Shown piece by piece: positions 1 to 9,366 of a stretch of 64,000 nucleotides of DNA. Positions within the stretch are counted from its first letter, which is position 1. Every line of letters starts with the position of its first letter. The translations under genes and the position numbers were made by a program. The notes under the pieces are model-generated. The model saw only the letters and a program-made list of their open reading frames with translations. It was not told the DNA's origin and made no database searches. Origin of the DNA: Arcobacteraceae bacterium (GTDB lineage: Bacteria > Campylobacterota > Campylobacteria > Campylobacterales > Arcobacteraceae). Location: positions 62,001 through 126,000 of the forward strand of contig JAGLOP010000003.1 in assembly GCA_023138835.1 (NCBI GenBank), in the 5' to 3' direction.

Positions 1-4
1 ACTA

Positions 5-80
5 TGGCGACCCCAGCAAGATTTGAACTTGCGTTTTTAGGAGGAAATCCGAATGTCCTTGGCCGCTAGACGACGGGGTC
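5..80 (-). tRNA. tRNA-Glu (anticodon UUC)
   Basis: The reverse complement folds as a complete 76-nt tRNA with an encoded CCA end (window 5-7). The acceptor stem is GACCCCG/TGGGGTC with one G-U pair. The D stem is GTCT/GGAC with the U13-G22 pair usual for tRNA-Glu. The T stem is GCAAG/CTTGC. The anticodon TTC lies at window 44-46. The anticodon arm is slightly odd: it has a C-U mismatch in the stem and C instead of the usual A just 3' of the anticodon. Identity rests on manual folding. Confidence 0.85.
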
Positions 81-108
81 AATTTAAAAATGGCATTATA
101 GTATAAGT

Positions 109-846
109 TTAGTTTATCTCTTCTTTAATCTGTTTGGCTATTGCTGTAATTTTAGATATTTTTTCACGATTACTTAAACTATCATCAACTAGATGCTTTA
201 CAAAAGCACTTCCTACGATAACTCCATCTACATCTTTAGCTTTTTCTTTTGCCGTCTTTTCATCAACTCCAAAACCAATATAAAGAGGTGTAGTATTACA
301 ACTTCTCACATTTTCAATAACTTGTGTCAAATCTTCTTTTGCACCACTTCCTGTAATTCCGGCATAAGCAACCAAATAAATAAATTTAGAACTATTAGCG
401 GTAATTGTTTTAATTCGCTCTAAACTATCTGTAGGGGCTACAAAATCTATTAAAGCATTATCATATTTTGCAAATAAATCTTTATACTCTTTTGCTTCTT
501 CATAAGGTAAATCCGGAATAATTGCACCTTGAATATTGAACTCTTTTGCTTTTTGTAAAAACTTTTCCATCCCATAATGAAAAAACGGGTTCATATATCC
601 CATCCATAAAGTATCCATATAAGGAGCAATTTTACTTGATACTTCAAATAAATCTTTTAGTTTAAAACCATTTTCCAGTGCTTTTAAACTGGCTTTTTCT
701 ATAATTGGTCCATCTGCCACCGGGTCTGAAAAAGGGATACCTAACTCAAGAGTATCAACTCCGGCTTCTTTCATACTTAATGCTAAATCTACTGTAAAAT
801 TATTTTCTGGCAGACCAGAGGTAATAAATCCAACTAACTTCTTCAA
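109..846 (-). CDS. trpA: Tryptophan synthase alpha subunit
   Basis: Converts indole-3-glycerol phosphate to indole and glyceraldehyde-3-phosphate and passes indole to TrpB. The 245-aa protein is a TIM barrel with the family signature ELGIPFSDPVADGP. Its catalytic pair is Glu34 and Asp45, spaced as in enterobacterial TrpA (49 and 60). Later conserved loops (GYMNPFFHYG, YAGITGSG, GFGV, GSAFVK) are present. It is a little shorter than the usual ~265 aa, and the start sits directly before the first barrel strand. No trpB or other trp gene lies nearby in the window. It is divergent from panB, with an inverted repeat between the two starts. Confidence 0.95.
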   Translation of the reverse strand: MKKLVGFITSGLPENNFTVDLALSMKEAGVDTLELGIPFSDPVADGPIIEKASLKALENGFKLKDLFEVSSKIAPYMDTLWMGYMNPFFHYGMEKFLQKAKEFNIQGAIIPDLPYEEAKEYKDLFAKYDNALIDFVAPTDSLERIKTITANSSKFIYLVAYAGITGSGAKEDLTQVIENVRSCNTTPLYIGFGVDEKTAKEKAKDVDGVIVGSAFVKHLVDDSLSNREKISKITAIAKQIKEEIN

Positions 847-861
847 TGGAAATCCTAATAT

Positions 862-887
862 TAATATGATATAATCATATCATATTA
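862..887. promoter_or_regulatory. 11-bp inverted repeat between divergent trpA and panB
   Basis: TAATATGATAT (862-872) is perfectly complementary to ATATCATATTA (877-887) around a 4-nt centre. A TATAAT hexamer (870-875, plus strand) lies inside the dyad about 45 nt before the panB start, so a bound protein would block that promoter. The dyad ends 16 nt upstream of trpA. Operator function is inferred from position and symmetry; no regulator is identified, and AT-rich dyads also arise by chance. Confidence 0.45.
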
Positions 888-920
888 TTAATAACAGACT
901 TATGATACCAAAGGACATAC

Positions 921-1709
921 ATGAACAAACAAACTATTACATCAATACAAAAAGCAAAAGGGATAAAAAAGCTTTCTATGATTACGGCTTATGATACTTT
1001 GTTTGCCAAACTTTTTGATGGTGAAGTTGATCTTATATTAGTAGGAGATAGTTTAAACATGAGTTTTGCAGGTTGTAATGATACCTTGAGTGCAACTATG
1101 GATCAGATGATTTATCATACAAAAGCTGTTTGCAACGGTGCAAAAAACACTTTTATAATCTGTGATATGCCTTTTGGAACCTATACCAATAAAAAAATGG
1201 CTTTAAAAAACAGTGTGAAAGTATATCAACAAACAGCAGCTGATGCAGTTAAAATAGAAGGTGGTGAAGAAAAAGCTCATATTATTAAATATCTTACATC
1301 AAATTCTATTGCTGTTGTCGGTCATATTGGATTAATGCCTCAAAATTTCAGAAGTGAAGGTGGTTATAAAATTAAAGGCAAAGACAATAATAATATTTCT
1401 AAACTGATTTTGGATGCTAAAGCGGTTGAAAAAGCAGGTGCTTTTTTACTTGTAATTGAAGGTGTTAAAAGTGAAGCTGCACAAGCTGTTACAAATGCGG
1501 TAAATATACCCGTCATTGGAATTGGCGCAGGAGTTGATACAGATGGTCAAGTTCTTGTTTGGTCAGATATGCTTGGTTTCTTCGAAGATTTTAAACCAAA
1601 ATTTGTAAGAGAATATCTTAATGGTGCAAGTTTGGTAAAAAATAGTGTTAGACAATATGTAAAAGATATTGAAGATAAAACATTCCCATCAAATACTGAA
1701 ATATATTAA
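921..1709 (+). CDS. panB: 3-methyl-2-oxobutanoate hydroxymethyltransferase (ketopantoate hydroxymethyltransferase)
   Basis: First committed step of pantothenate synthesis: transfers a hydroxymethyl group from methylene-tetrahydrofolate to 2-oxoisovalerate. At 262 aa it matches the family length (~264). Family signatures appear in order: MITAYDTLFAKLFD, LILVGDSLNM (metal-binding Asp), CDMPFGTY (second Asp), AVKIEGGEE (Glu), VVGHIGLMPQ and the C-terminal VIGIGAGVDTDGQVLVW. A good ribosome-binding site (AAAGGA) precedes the ATG. No panC or panD is adjacent. Confidence 0.96.
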   Translation: MNKQTITSIQKAKGIKKLSMITAYDTLFAKLFDGEVDLILVGDSLNMSFAGCNDTLSATMDQMIYHTKAVCNGAKNTFIICDMPFGTYTNKKMALKNSVKVYQQTAADAVKIEGGEEKAHIIKYLTSNSIAVVGHIGLMPQNFRSEGGYKIKGKDNNNISKLILDAKAVEKAGAFLLVIEGVKSEAAQAVTNAVNIPVIGIGAGVDTDGQVLVWSDMLGFFEDFKPKFVREYLNGASLVKNSVRQYVKDIEDKTFPSNTEIY

Positions 1710-1784
1710 TAAACCCTCTGTTTTGTATAATTAATAAAGTTCTATTTAGATATAATTTTTTAGAAAATAACGGAGATATAAATA

Positions 1785-3590
1785 ATGGATACAAAAAAAA
1801 GTATTTTTACTACTATTGGTTTAATAATGGTAGTTATGTTTTTAGCAATGATTATAAACATAACGATAAGCTTAAGAGACTTTGGAATAGACAGTGCCAA
1901 AACAAAAGCTCAATTAGTTGCCCAAAGTGTAAAAAACGGATTAACCGCACATATGGTTAACGGAATGATGGAAAATAGAAATTTTTATATTACCCAAACA
2001 AAAAATCTTGACCATATTGATGATCTGTGGATAGTTAGATCTGATACAGTTGAACAACAGTATGGTAAAGGTAGAGAACTTATACATGATGAGATCGATA
2101 AAAAAGTTTTAAAAAGTGGAAATAGTATTGAAGATATCAACGAAAATTTTCTAGGACACAGCACATATAGAATTACAATCCCTTATAAAGCAGAGGTAAC
2201 TAAAGATATAAATTGTATATCTTGTCATGAGTCTAATGAAGGTGATATTTTAGGTGTTATTTCTATGGTTATAAGTGTAGACGATTTAAAGTTAACAAGT
2301 ACAAAAATCATTGGATATACTTCTGCTATATCTTTTATTTTAATCCTTATAATTTTATGGTTTATTAGACATCTCATTATTCCATATCTTTCTATTTTTG
2401 AATCTATTCAAGATGTTATGAAAAAAGCAAATACCGGTGATTATAGTGGCAGAATCAATGATATTACCAGTGGTCAGGCAAAAAATGTTGCACACTGGAT
2501 AAATGAACATATGAATAAATTACAGACTAGTTTAGTATCCATGGAAGATAAAATAGATATATTTTTAACCGCGCATAAATCAGAAGATGTTAAAGACCCG
2601 ATTATTGATGTTGAAAATACCGTAACCAGACTTGCAGATATTTATAAATTTAAGAAAACTATTGAAAATGATGAGCATATAGAAGATGTTTATAAGCGAA
2701 TTTCCGTAGTTTTAGAACATAAATATAATATTTGTGATTTTAATTTTATAGAAGCGGATACAACCAATAAAAGTACTCAAATAGTATATGTAAATAAAAC
2801 AATTTTATGTGATCCTTTATCCGGTGGATGCAGAGCGGATAGAACAAATACACTAATTGATTCATGTCAGTTTATTGATGTTTGTGATAAATTCAATTCT
2901 GATAAATATTATATATGCATCCCTCACTCTATCTCTAATGATCTTGATTTTATTATTTCAATAGTTTGTGATACAGTTGAAGAACATGAAAGAATTAGAA
3001 GTTTACTTCCATTTATCAAAGATTATATTGACACTGCAAAACCGGAAATTGTAAGTAAAAAATTAATGCAAATACTAGAACGTAGTGCTCAAACAGACCC
3101 TCTGACAGGGCTTTATAATAGAAAATTTCTTGAAAACTTTATAGATAATACACTGTATAACGGTGCTTTAAAAAACACACCTTGCGGGGTGATGATGGTT
3201 GATATAGATTTCTTTAAACTAATTAATGATAATTATGGACATGATATAGGTGATATTGCTATTAAAACCATTGCAAATACTTTAATTGATGTAGTTTCAA
3301 AAGAAGATATTGTTATAAGATTTGGCGGTGAAGAATTTATTGTTGTTGTTTCTGATTGTACAGAAGAACAATTGATAAAAACAGCAGAAGAGATTAGAAT
3401 TGCATTTTCTCAACAAAAAATTCAAGCAGGGGCAGAAACTTTTAGTAAAACTGTAAGTATTGGAGTATCTTTATTTCCAAATAAAAATAAAGATTTCTGG
3501 AAATATGTGAAACAAAGTGATATAGCATTATATGAAGCAAAACAAACAGGAAGAAATAAAGTTATTAAATATGAAAAAGGTATGGAATAA
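1785..3590 (+). CDS. Membrane diguanylate cyclase with periplasmic c-type heme motif
   Basis: Predicted to make cyclic di-GMP. The 601-aa protein has an N-terminal membrane segment (about 9-30), a periplasmic region of about 140 residues with a CISCH heme-binding motif (Cys144, Cys147, His148), a second membrane segment (about 175-197), a HAMP-like linker, a cytoplasmic GAF-like region with a cluster of cysteines (around CDPLSGGC, DSCQF, DVCDK), then a GGDEF domain with active-site GGEEF near residue 512. The RxxD inhibitory site is not intact: Ser replaces Arg (SKED). The periplasmic part resembles the Tll0287-like (DUF3365) heme sensors. It may report redox state, NO or oxygen; the ligand is not evident. 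The ATG follows a CGGAG ribosome-binding site. Confidence 0.88.
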   Translation: MDTKKSIFTTIGLIMVVMFLAMIINITISLRDFGIDSAKTKAQLVAQSVKNGLTAHMVNGMMENRNFYITQTKNLDHIDDLWIVRSDTVEQQYGKGRELIHDEIDKKVLKSGNSIEDINENFLGHSTYRITIPYKAEVTKDINCISCHESNEGDILGVISMVISVDDLKLTSTKIIGYTSAISFILILIILWFIRHLIIPYLSIFESIQDVMKKANTGDYSGRINDITSGQAKNVAHWINEHMNKLQTSLVSMEDKIDIFLTAHKSEDVKDPIIDVENTVTRLADIYKFKKTIENDEHIEDVYKRISVVLEHKYNICDFNFIEADTTNKSTQIVYVNKTILCDPLSGGCRADRTNTLIDSCQFIDVCDKFNSDKYYICIPHSISNDLDFIISIVCDTVEEHERIRSLLPFIKDYIDTAKPEIVSKKLMQILERSAQTDPLTGLYNRKFLENFIDNTLYNGALKNTPCGVMMVDIDFFKLINDNYGHDIGDIAIKTIANTLIDVVSKEDIVIRFGGEEFIVVVSDCTEEQLIKTAEEIRIAFSQQKIQAGAETFSKTVSIGVSLFPNKNKDFWKYVKQSDIALYEAKQTGRNKVIKYEKGME

Positions 3591-3599
3591 TTTTATAAT

Positions 3600-4613
3600 A
3601 TGGAAAGATTAGTAGAGATAGAACAAATATCTTTTGAGGATGAATCAAATGAGAATTTGCTTCGCCCATCTATTTGGGATGATTATATCGGTCAGGAAAA
3701 AATAAAAAAGAATCTTCAAGTTTTTATAAAGGCCAGTATAAAAAGAGATGAAGCGATTGACCATATTTTACTTTTTGGACCTCCTGGTCTTGGTAAAACT
3801 ACTTTAGCATATATCATTGCCAAACAAATGAATTCAAACATCAAAGTAACGGCAGCCCCTATGATAGAAAAGTCTGGAGATTTAGCGGCAATACTTACAA
3901 ACTTAGAAGAAGGTGATATACTCTTTATAGATGAAATTCATAGATTAAGTCCTGCAATTGAAGAGATACTTTATCCTGCTATGGAAGACTTTAGACTGGA
4001 TATTATTATTGGAAGTGGACCGGCTGCTCAAACTGTACAAATAGATTTGCCAAAATTTACTTTAATAGGGGCAACTACAAGAGCTGGAATGATTAGCAAT
4101 CCTTTAAGAGACAGGTTTGGTGTTACTTTTCGTTTGCAATTTTATAACAATGAAGAGTTAAGTAAAATTGTATCAAAAGCATCTGTCAAACTTGGCAAAA
4201 AAAGTGAAGAGAGTGCCAGTCGTGAAATTGCACGAAGAAGCAGAGGAACACCAAGAATTGCACTTAGACTGCTAAAAAGAGTAAGAGACTTTGCCGAAGT
4301 GGAAGATGAAATGAAAATAGATCTATCAAGATGTCAATTTGCTTTAGATGAATTAGGGGTCAATGACCAAGGATTTGATGAGTTGGATTTAAAACTTATT
4401 GAACTTTTATTGTCAAACAAGGGTAAACCGATTGGATTAAGTACCATGGCAGCTGCTTTAAGTGAAGATGAGGGGACAATTGAAGATGCAATTGAACCAT
4501 ATCTTTTAGCAAACGGATATATTCAAAGAACTGCTCGGGGAAGAATAGCTAGTGTAAAAAGTTATGAACTTTTTAGATTAACTCCACCTGCAACTTCTCA
4601 AACACTATTTTAA
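3600..4613 (+). CDS. ruvB: Holliday junction branch migration ATPase RuvB
   Basis: Motor of RuvAB, driving branch migration of Holliday junctions in recombinational repair. The 337-aa protein has the family length. It shows Walker [12 protein letters not shown], Walker [10 protein letters not shown], sensor 1 GATTRAG, arginine finger RDRFG and a C-terminal winged helix ending in [11 protein letters not shown]. It begins 9 nt after the diguanylate cyclase stop and ends 12 nt before the receiver-PAS gene, so the three genes probably share a transcript. ruvA and ruvC are not in the window. Confidence 0.98.
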   Translation: MERLVEIEQISFEDESNENLLRPSIWDDYIGQEKIKKNLQVFIKASIKRDEAIDHILLFGPPGLGKTTLAYIIAKQMNSNIKVTAAPMIEKSGDLAAILTNLEEGDILFIDEIHRLSPAIEEILYPAMEDFRLDIIIGSGPAAQTVQIDLPKFTLIGATTRAGMISNPLRDRFGVTFRLQFYNNEELSKIVSKASVKLGKKSEESASREIARRSRGTPRIALRLLKRVRDFAEVEDEMKIDLSRCQFALDELGVNDQGFDELDLKLIELLLSNKGKPIGLSTMAAALSEDEGTIEDAIEPYLLANGYIQRTARGRIASVKSYELFRLTPPATSQTLF

Positions 4614-4625
4614 GGTGATATAAAA

Positions 4626-5468
4626 ATGGATTTAAATTTACAACATCTCAAAACAATAACAGTTCTATATGTGGAAGATGAGGAAAGTGTTAGAAATATA
4701 ATCTCACAAACATTTGAAAGACTTTTTAAAAAAGTATATTTAGCTGTTGATGGTCAAGATGGTCTGAATATTTTTAAAGAACATCAAAATGAGATAGAAG
4801 TTGTAATATCTGATATAAATATGCCTAATAAAAATGGTATGGAGATGGCAAGTGACATCCTAGCTATCACACAAGTACCGATTATCATAACAACTGCACT
4901 TGATGATAAAGAGTATTTATTAAAATCCATAGAACTTGATATAAATAAATATATTACAAAACCTATTAAAACAAAAGAACTTATACTTGATATTTCTAAA
5001 ATTGTAGAAATAAGCAGAAAAGCAAAACATATAAAACTAGCAACGATATCTTTAGCAACGAAAAGTAAAAATGTTAATAATGAAAAAAAAGAATTAGAGA
5101 AAAAAGTTAATAGAATATATAAAGAACTCAAGCTGTTAAGAGTATTGTCAGATCACTATATAAGTATTATCTATACAGACAAAAACGCCGTTATCACAGA
5201 TGTATCAACAAAATTCTGCAACCTTTATGCCTATAAAAAAGATGAGCTAATTGGTCAAAAAATTACAGAAATACAAGATGAAACTCATAATAATGAAATA
5301 CAAAAATATATGTTGGAAGCTATTCATAATAGAACCTCAATTACAACTATACATAATTTTGAAACAAAATATGGAAAAGCATTAAAATGTAATATGACGC
5401 TGAATCCACACTTTGGAACAGATGGATATATAGATGGTTATACTTTTTATCTGGATTTATTACCCTAA
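4626..5468 (+). CDS. Response regulator receiver-PAS protein, no output domain
   Basis: The 280-aa protein has an N-terminal receiver domain (about 10-125) with acidic pocket VEDEE, phospho-acceptor Asp63 in ISDINMP, Thr in IITTA and Lys in YITKPIK. A short coiled linker and a PAS domain (about 160-275) follow. There is no DNA-binding, kinase, GGDEF or EAL domain, so it probably works by protein-protein contact or feeds a separate kinase. It is 12 nt behind ruvB. Its stop codon overlaps that of the convergent rhomboid gene. Confidence 0.85.
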   Translation: MDLNLQHLKTITVLYVEDEESVRNIISQTFERLFKKVYLAVDGQDGLNIFKEHQNEIEVVISDINMPNKNGMEMASDILAITQVPIIITTALDDKEYLLKSIELDINKYITKPIKTKELILDISKIVEISRKAKHIKLATISLATKSKNVNNEKKELEKKVNRIYKELKLLRVLSDHYISIIYTDKNAVITDVSTKFCNLYAYKKDELIGQKITEIQDETHNNEIQKYMLEAIHNRTSITTIHNFETKYGKALKCNMTLNPHFGTDGYIDGYTFYLDLLP

Positions 5469-5986
5469 AGAATATACCCTAGCAGCCAGCCAATTATAAA
5501 TCCTATAATATGCGCATACCAAGCAATTGGAAACCCAAGTAATACCGGTGCAAAAGAGATTAAAAGCACCCAAATAATCAATCCTTTGCGGTTATACTTA
5601 TCTCTTAATGCAATAAATCCTATCAATACACAAATTGCGCCGCTGGCACCTACTAAATTTGCCCAATTTCCACTCATATACATATATACAAAACTACCAA
5701 TTGAAGTTAATAATCCACCAACAAAATATAATAGAATATATTTTACTTTTCCAATTGCTTTTTCTATTTCACTACCAAATTGAAAAAGTATAAACATATT
5801 CATAAAAATATGTGCAACCCCTCCATGAACAAACATCGTAGATATAAGCTGATACCAAAGTTCATATTTTAAAAAATAAATATTTAAGCCAAAAATTAAA
5901 ATACCATTTTCTATCATATTTTGAACCGCAAACATTATGATGTTTGCTAATATAATTATGTTGGTTATTGTTAAGTTTTTTTTCAT
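5465..5986 (-). CDS. Rhomboid-family intramembrane serine protease
   Basis: Six-helix integral membrane protein with the rhomboid signatures in order: HxxxN in AHIFMNMF, catalytic serine in GASGA, and catalytic histidine in AHIIGFIIGW near the C terminus. The ATG at 5986 (MKKNLT) is preferred. A TTG at 5998 is the only earlier option, and neither has a strong ribosome-binding site. The gene almost abuts the upstream 68-aa membrane protein gene. Substrates cannot be read from sequence. Confidence 0.9.
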   Translation of the reverse strand: MKKNLTITNIIILANIIMFAVQNMIENGILIFGLNIYFLKYELWYQLISTMFVHGGVAHIFMNMFILFQFGSEIEKAIGKVKYILLYFVGGLLTSIGSFVYMYMSGNWANLVGASGAICVLIGFIALRDKYNRKGLIIWVLLISFAPVLLGFPIAWYAHIIGFIIGWLLGYIL

Positions 5987-5994
5987 TTTATAAA

Positions 5995-6201
5995 TCAAGA
6001 CTTCGTCTTATGTTCTGTTTTAATTTTATTGGCTTGTTGAGCCGGTACTACATAGTTTACATATATAATTATAGCAATTGAGATAATAACAATAGTGATT
6101 AGTGAATAAAAGTTATTTACTATCGCACTGGGCTTTCTGCTTGTTTCAAACTGTTTATTATGTAAAGTTTGTATATACTCTTCAAAATCTTCTTGTTTCA
6201 T
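5995..6201 (-). CDS. Small single-pass membrane protein, unknown function
   Basis: A 68-aa protein with a charged N-terminal half (MKQEDFEEYIQTLHNK), one hydrophobic segment at about residues 32-50 and a short basic tail. It matches no family I recognise. It lies between lon and the rhomboid gene in the same orientation and ends 8 nt before the rhomboid ATG, so it is probably co-expressed with the protease. Confidence 0.65.
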   Translation of the reverse strand: MKQEDFEEYIQTLHNKQFETSRKPSAIVNNFYSLITIVIISIAIIIYVNYVVPAQQANKIKTEHKTKS

Positions 6202-6223
6202 AATGATAAATTCCTGATATACT

Positions 6224-8593
6224 TTAAACTAAAGACTCTTTTAGAACTTCAGATATATTATTTACGGCAATTATTTCTAAACTTTCTTTAACTTCATCTG
6301 GAATTTCACTTAAATCTCTTTTATAATTTTTCTTAGGAATCAATACTTTTTTCATCTTAGCTTTATGTGCTGCTATTAATTTTTCTTTTAACCCGCCAAT
6401 AGGTAAAATCTTTCCTGTTAAAGTTAATTCACCCGTCATAGCAACATCTGCTTTAATCTTTTTATTTGTCAAAATAGAATATAAAGTTAAAGCCATCACA
6501 GCACCTGCACTTGGTCCGTCTTTTGGAGTTGCACCTTCGGGAATATGCATATGAATATCAAAAATACTGCTTTTATCATCTTTGACTTTAAGGAGGTTTT
6601 TAACTACGCTGTAAGCTATTTTTGCTGATTCTTTCATAACTTCACCCATATTTCCCGTGAGTTGTAAAGTACCCTTACCTTTAAACTTAATAGTTTCTAC
6701 CTTAAGAACATCACCGCCGACAGCTGTCCAAGCAAGTCCATTTCCGACCCCTATACTATTTCTCTTTTCTGCCGGGTCTATTTCAAAAATAGGCTGGTCA
6801 AGATACTCTTCTAAATTTTTAGTATTAATAACTATTTTTTTAGTATCTTTATTTAATACAAATTGCTTAACAGCCTTTCTAAATAGTTTGGCAAATACTC
6901 TTCTTAAATTTCTCACCCCGGCTTCACGGGTAAACTTCTCAATAATTAATTTAATAGTTGGGCTACTAAGGTTTACTTCACTCTTTTTCAAACCATGTTT
7001 TTTAAGTTCTTGAGGTATCAAATAATCTTTGGCTATATTAAACTTTTCACTTGGAGTATAACTGCTAATCTCAATAAACTCCATTCTATCTCTTAATGGT
7101 GCTGGAATCGAACCCAAACTATTTGCAGTTGCAATAAATACACAACTGCTTAAATCTATACTAAAATTTAGATACAAATCCCTAAACTCATTATTTTGTT
7201 CAGGATCCAAAATTTCCAACATCACTGCAGTAGGATCACCTCTATGATTTGATCCTACTTTATCTATCTCATCAAGTACAACAACAGGATTCATTCTTTT
7301 GGCAGATACAAGCCCGCTTACAAGACGACCGGGCATAGCACCGACATAAGTTCTTCTATGCCCTCTTAATTCATTAACATCTTCCATACCACCTAAGGCA
7401 ATTCGCACAAGTGGTCTTTTTAAAGCTTTTGCAATAGAGTTTGCCAAAGATGTTTTACCGACTCCCGGAGGTCCTACAAAACATAATACAGTACCACTGT
7501 TTTTAACATCTTTAATATTTCGCTGCTCTAAAAATTGCTTAACTGAAAAAAATTCTACTATTCTGTCTTTTGGTTTTTTCAGTGAAAAATGATCTTCATT
7601 TAACTGAGCTTCAACTTGATTTATATCTATCGTTTGTTCTGCTTCGGGTAAATTTCTATCATCAGAATATTTACCAAAAGGAATCTCAAGCACTTGCTCT
7701 ATATAAGTTTGCAACATCGAAGCATCACCACTGTCAGGATGCATACGTCTTAATTTTTCAATTTGCTTTTTAACCTCTTTAAAGCCTTGTATTGGCATAA
7801 AAGGTTTCAGTTTTTTTAATCGCTTATTAAAGACGTCTATCTCTTTATCTCTTTGATCATCAGTACCCAATTCTTTTTGAATGGTTTTCATCTGTTCTTT
7901 TAAAAAATAATCTTTATGAGTTTTCTCTATTTTTGAATTTACTTTTTTATTAATTTCACTTTGTAATTTAAAATTATTAATCTCTTTTTTAATATATCCG
8001 ATTAAAGATATTAACCTTTTTAAAATATTTTGCTCACGAAAAAGTTGATAAGAATCTTCTTTGCCAATAGCAAGTACAGAAGATATTAAATCAACCACCC
8101 GACTTGCATCTGTTGTTTCCTCCGTAGTTTTCAATAAATCAACCGGAAATTTTGTATTTAATTTTGATAAGGTTTTTATATTTTTATGTAAAACATTAAG
8201 CGTAGCTTCAACTTCATTTTGATCACACGATTCTGCAGTCATAATATCAACAATGGCAATCAAAGGTGAACCGCCTACAACTTCTTGTATAAAAACTTTT
8301 TCCAAACCTTGAAAAAGGACTTTAATTCTTCCATCAGGTAAAGTTACTTTTCTCATAACATTTCCAACTACACCAACATTATAAAATGATGTTGCACCTC
8401 TTTTCCCCTCATTTGTAGGGGTACTGACAACTACTGTTAAAAGTTTATTATTATCTATTGCATAATTTACGGCATTTATATTTTGTTCATCACTCATAAA
8501 AAGCGGTGCAATCATAAAAGGATATAAAAACATATCATCTTCAATAACTATAGGTAACTTATCAGGAAACTGATCGTAATTGGTTAACTCCAT
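6224..8593 (-). CDS. lon: ATP-dependent protease Lon (La)
   Basis: Cytosolic AAA+ protease degrading misfolded and short-lived regulatory proteins. The 789-aa protein has an N-terminal substrate-binding domain, a coiled region, an AAA+ module (Walker A GPPGVGKTSLA, Walker B VVLDEIDKVG) and a C-terminal protease domain. The Ser-Lys dyad is Ser695 (DGPSAGAV) and a lysine about 43 residues later in GGLKEKL. Length agrees with bacterial LonA (~780-810). It is followed by the small membrane protein and rhomboid genes, and preceded 16 nt upstream by bamD. Confidence 0.98.
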   Translation of the reverse strand: MELTNYDQFPDKLPIVIEDDMFLYPFMIAPLFMSDEQNINAVNYAIDNNKLLTVVVSTPTNEGKRGATSFYNVGVVGNVMRKVTLPDGRIKVLFQGLEKVFIQEVVGGSPLIAIVDIMTAESCDQNEVEATLNVLHKNIKTLSKLNTKFPVDLLKTTEETTDASRVVDLISSVLAIGKEDSYQLFREQNILKRLISLIGYIKKEINNFKLQSEINKKVNSKIEKTHKDYFLKEQMKTIQKELGTDDQRDKEIDVFNKRLKKLKPFMPIQGFKEVKKQIEKLRRMHPDSGDASMLQTYIEQVLEIPFGKYSDDRNLPEAEQTIDINQVEAQLNEDHFSLKKPKDRIVEFFSVKQFLEQRNIKDVKNSGTVLCFVGPPGVGKTSLANSIAKALKRPLVRIALGGMEDVNELRGHRRTYVGAMPGRLVSGLVSAKRMNPVVVLDEIDKVGSNHRGDPTAVMLEILDPEQNNEFRDLYLNFSIDLSSCVFIATANSLGSIPAPLRDRMEFIEISSYTPSEKFNIAKDYLIPQELKKHGLKKSEVNLSSPTIKLIIEKFTREAGVRNLRRVFAKLFRKAVKQFVLNKDTKKIVINTKNLEEYLDQPIFEIDPAEKRNSIGVGNGLAWTAVGGDVLKVETIKFKGKGTLQLTGNMGEVMKESAKIAYSVVKNLLKVKDDKSSIFDIHMHIPEGATPKDGPSAGAVMALTLYSILTNKKIKADVAMTGELTLTGKILPIGGLKEKLIAAHKAKMKKVLIPKKNYKRDLSEIPDEVKESLEIIAVNNISEVLKESLV

Positions 8594-8609
8594 ATTTTAT
8601 TCACCCAAC

Positions 8610-9248
8610 TTATTCAAATATAGCTCTATACCAAGGTACATCTACTTTATCTACACTTTTCATATCATCCCAACTTTCTTTTGCCCGTGATGAATACACT
8701 TCACTCGCTTTTGGTTTATCCATCCTTGTATACAGTTCTGAAATTTCTTGGTCAAATACAGCCTTTGCCATATCCAATCTACTTTTTATTGTTTTAACCA
8801 TATGTATATATTTTGAATCAGGATATGCTTCTATAAACATTTTAGCATCTTCAATTGATTCTGATACTAGTTCTTGTTCTCTAAATTGATTTTTAAATCC
8901 CATAAATTTTGCTTTAACTTTTAAATATCTTACATAATCTACATTATTTGCCATTCCAAATTTTTTAAGATATTCATCAAAATAATAATTTGCCATAGCA
9001 TATTCTTCTTGTTCCATATGTGCTGTTGCTATTATCATAAGTGCTGATGGTAAAAGTGGTGAATTTTTATGTTCTGATTCTAGTGATGTATAAGTATCAT
9101 CCGCTTCATCTATATTATAAGAAGCTACTTGTTTAAGCATTTTATTATACCAATAAACTGCCGGCTTATTATATTCTAGATCTTTTTGTTTACTAGAACA
9201 AGCAGTAAATATAAATATTGCTAGTACCAAAGTAATGATTTGTCTCAT
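8610..9248 (-). CDS. bamD: Outer membrane assembly lipoprotein BamD
   Basis: Lipoprotein partner of BamA in outer-membrane protein insertion. The 212-aa precursor has a signal peptide with lipobox FTAC (Cys17), then TPR-like helical pairs as in BamD/YfiO (for example YAMANYYFDEYLKKFG). The position directly upstream of lon is a familiar arrangement in Campylobacterota. The ATG is divergent from proC across 118 nt. Confidence 0.9.
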   Translation of the reverse strand: MRQIITLVLAIFIFTACSSKQKDLEYNKPAVYWYNKMLKQVASYNIDEADDTYTSLESEHKNSPLLPSALMIIATAHMEQEEYAMANYYFDEYLKKFGMANNVDYVRYLKVKAKFMGFKNQFREQELVSESIEDAKMFIEAYPDSKYIHMVKTIKSRLDMAKAVFDQEISELYTRMDKPKASEVYSSRAKESWDDMKSVDKVDVPWYRAIFE

Positions 9249-9366
9249 ATTTTATTGTCCTTTAATTATTAATAAAAGAGATTTTATCTAATTTTTTATT
9301 AAAAACTACCTATATTTTTAAGCATTAACAAGCTACAATCTTTTATTAAAAATCAAAGGTTATAAA

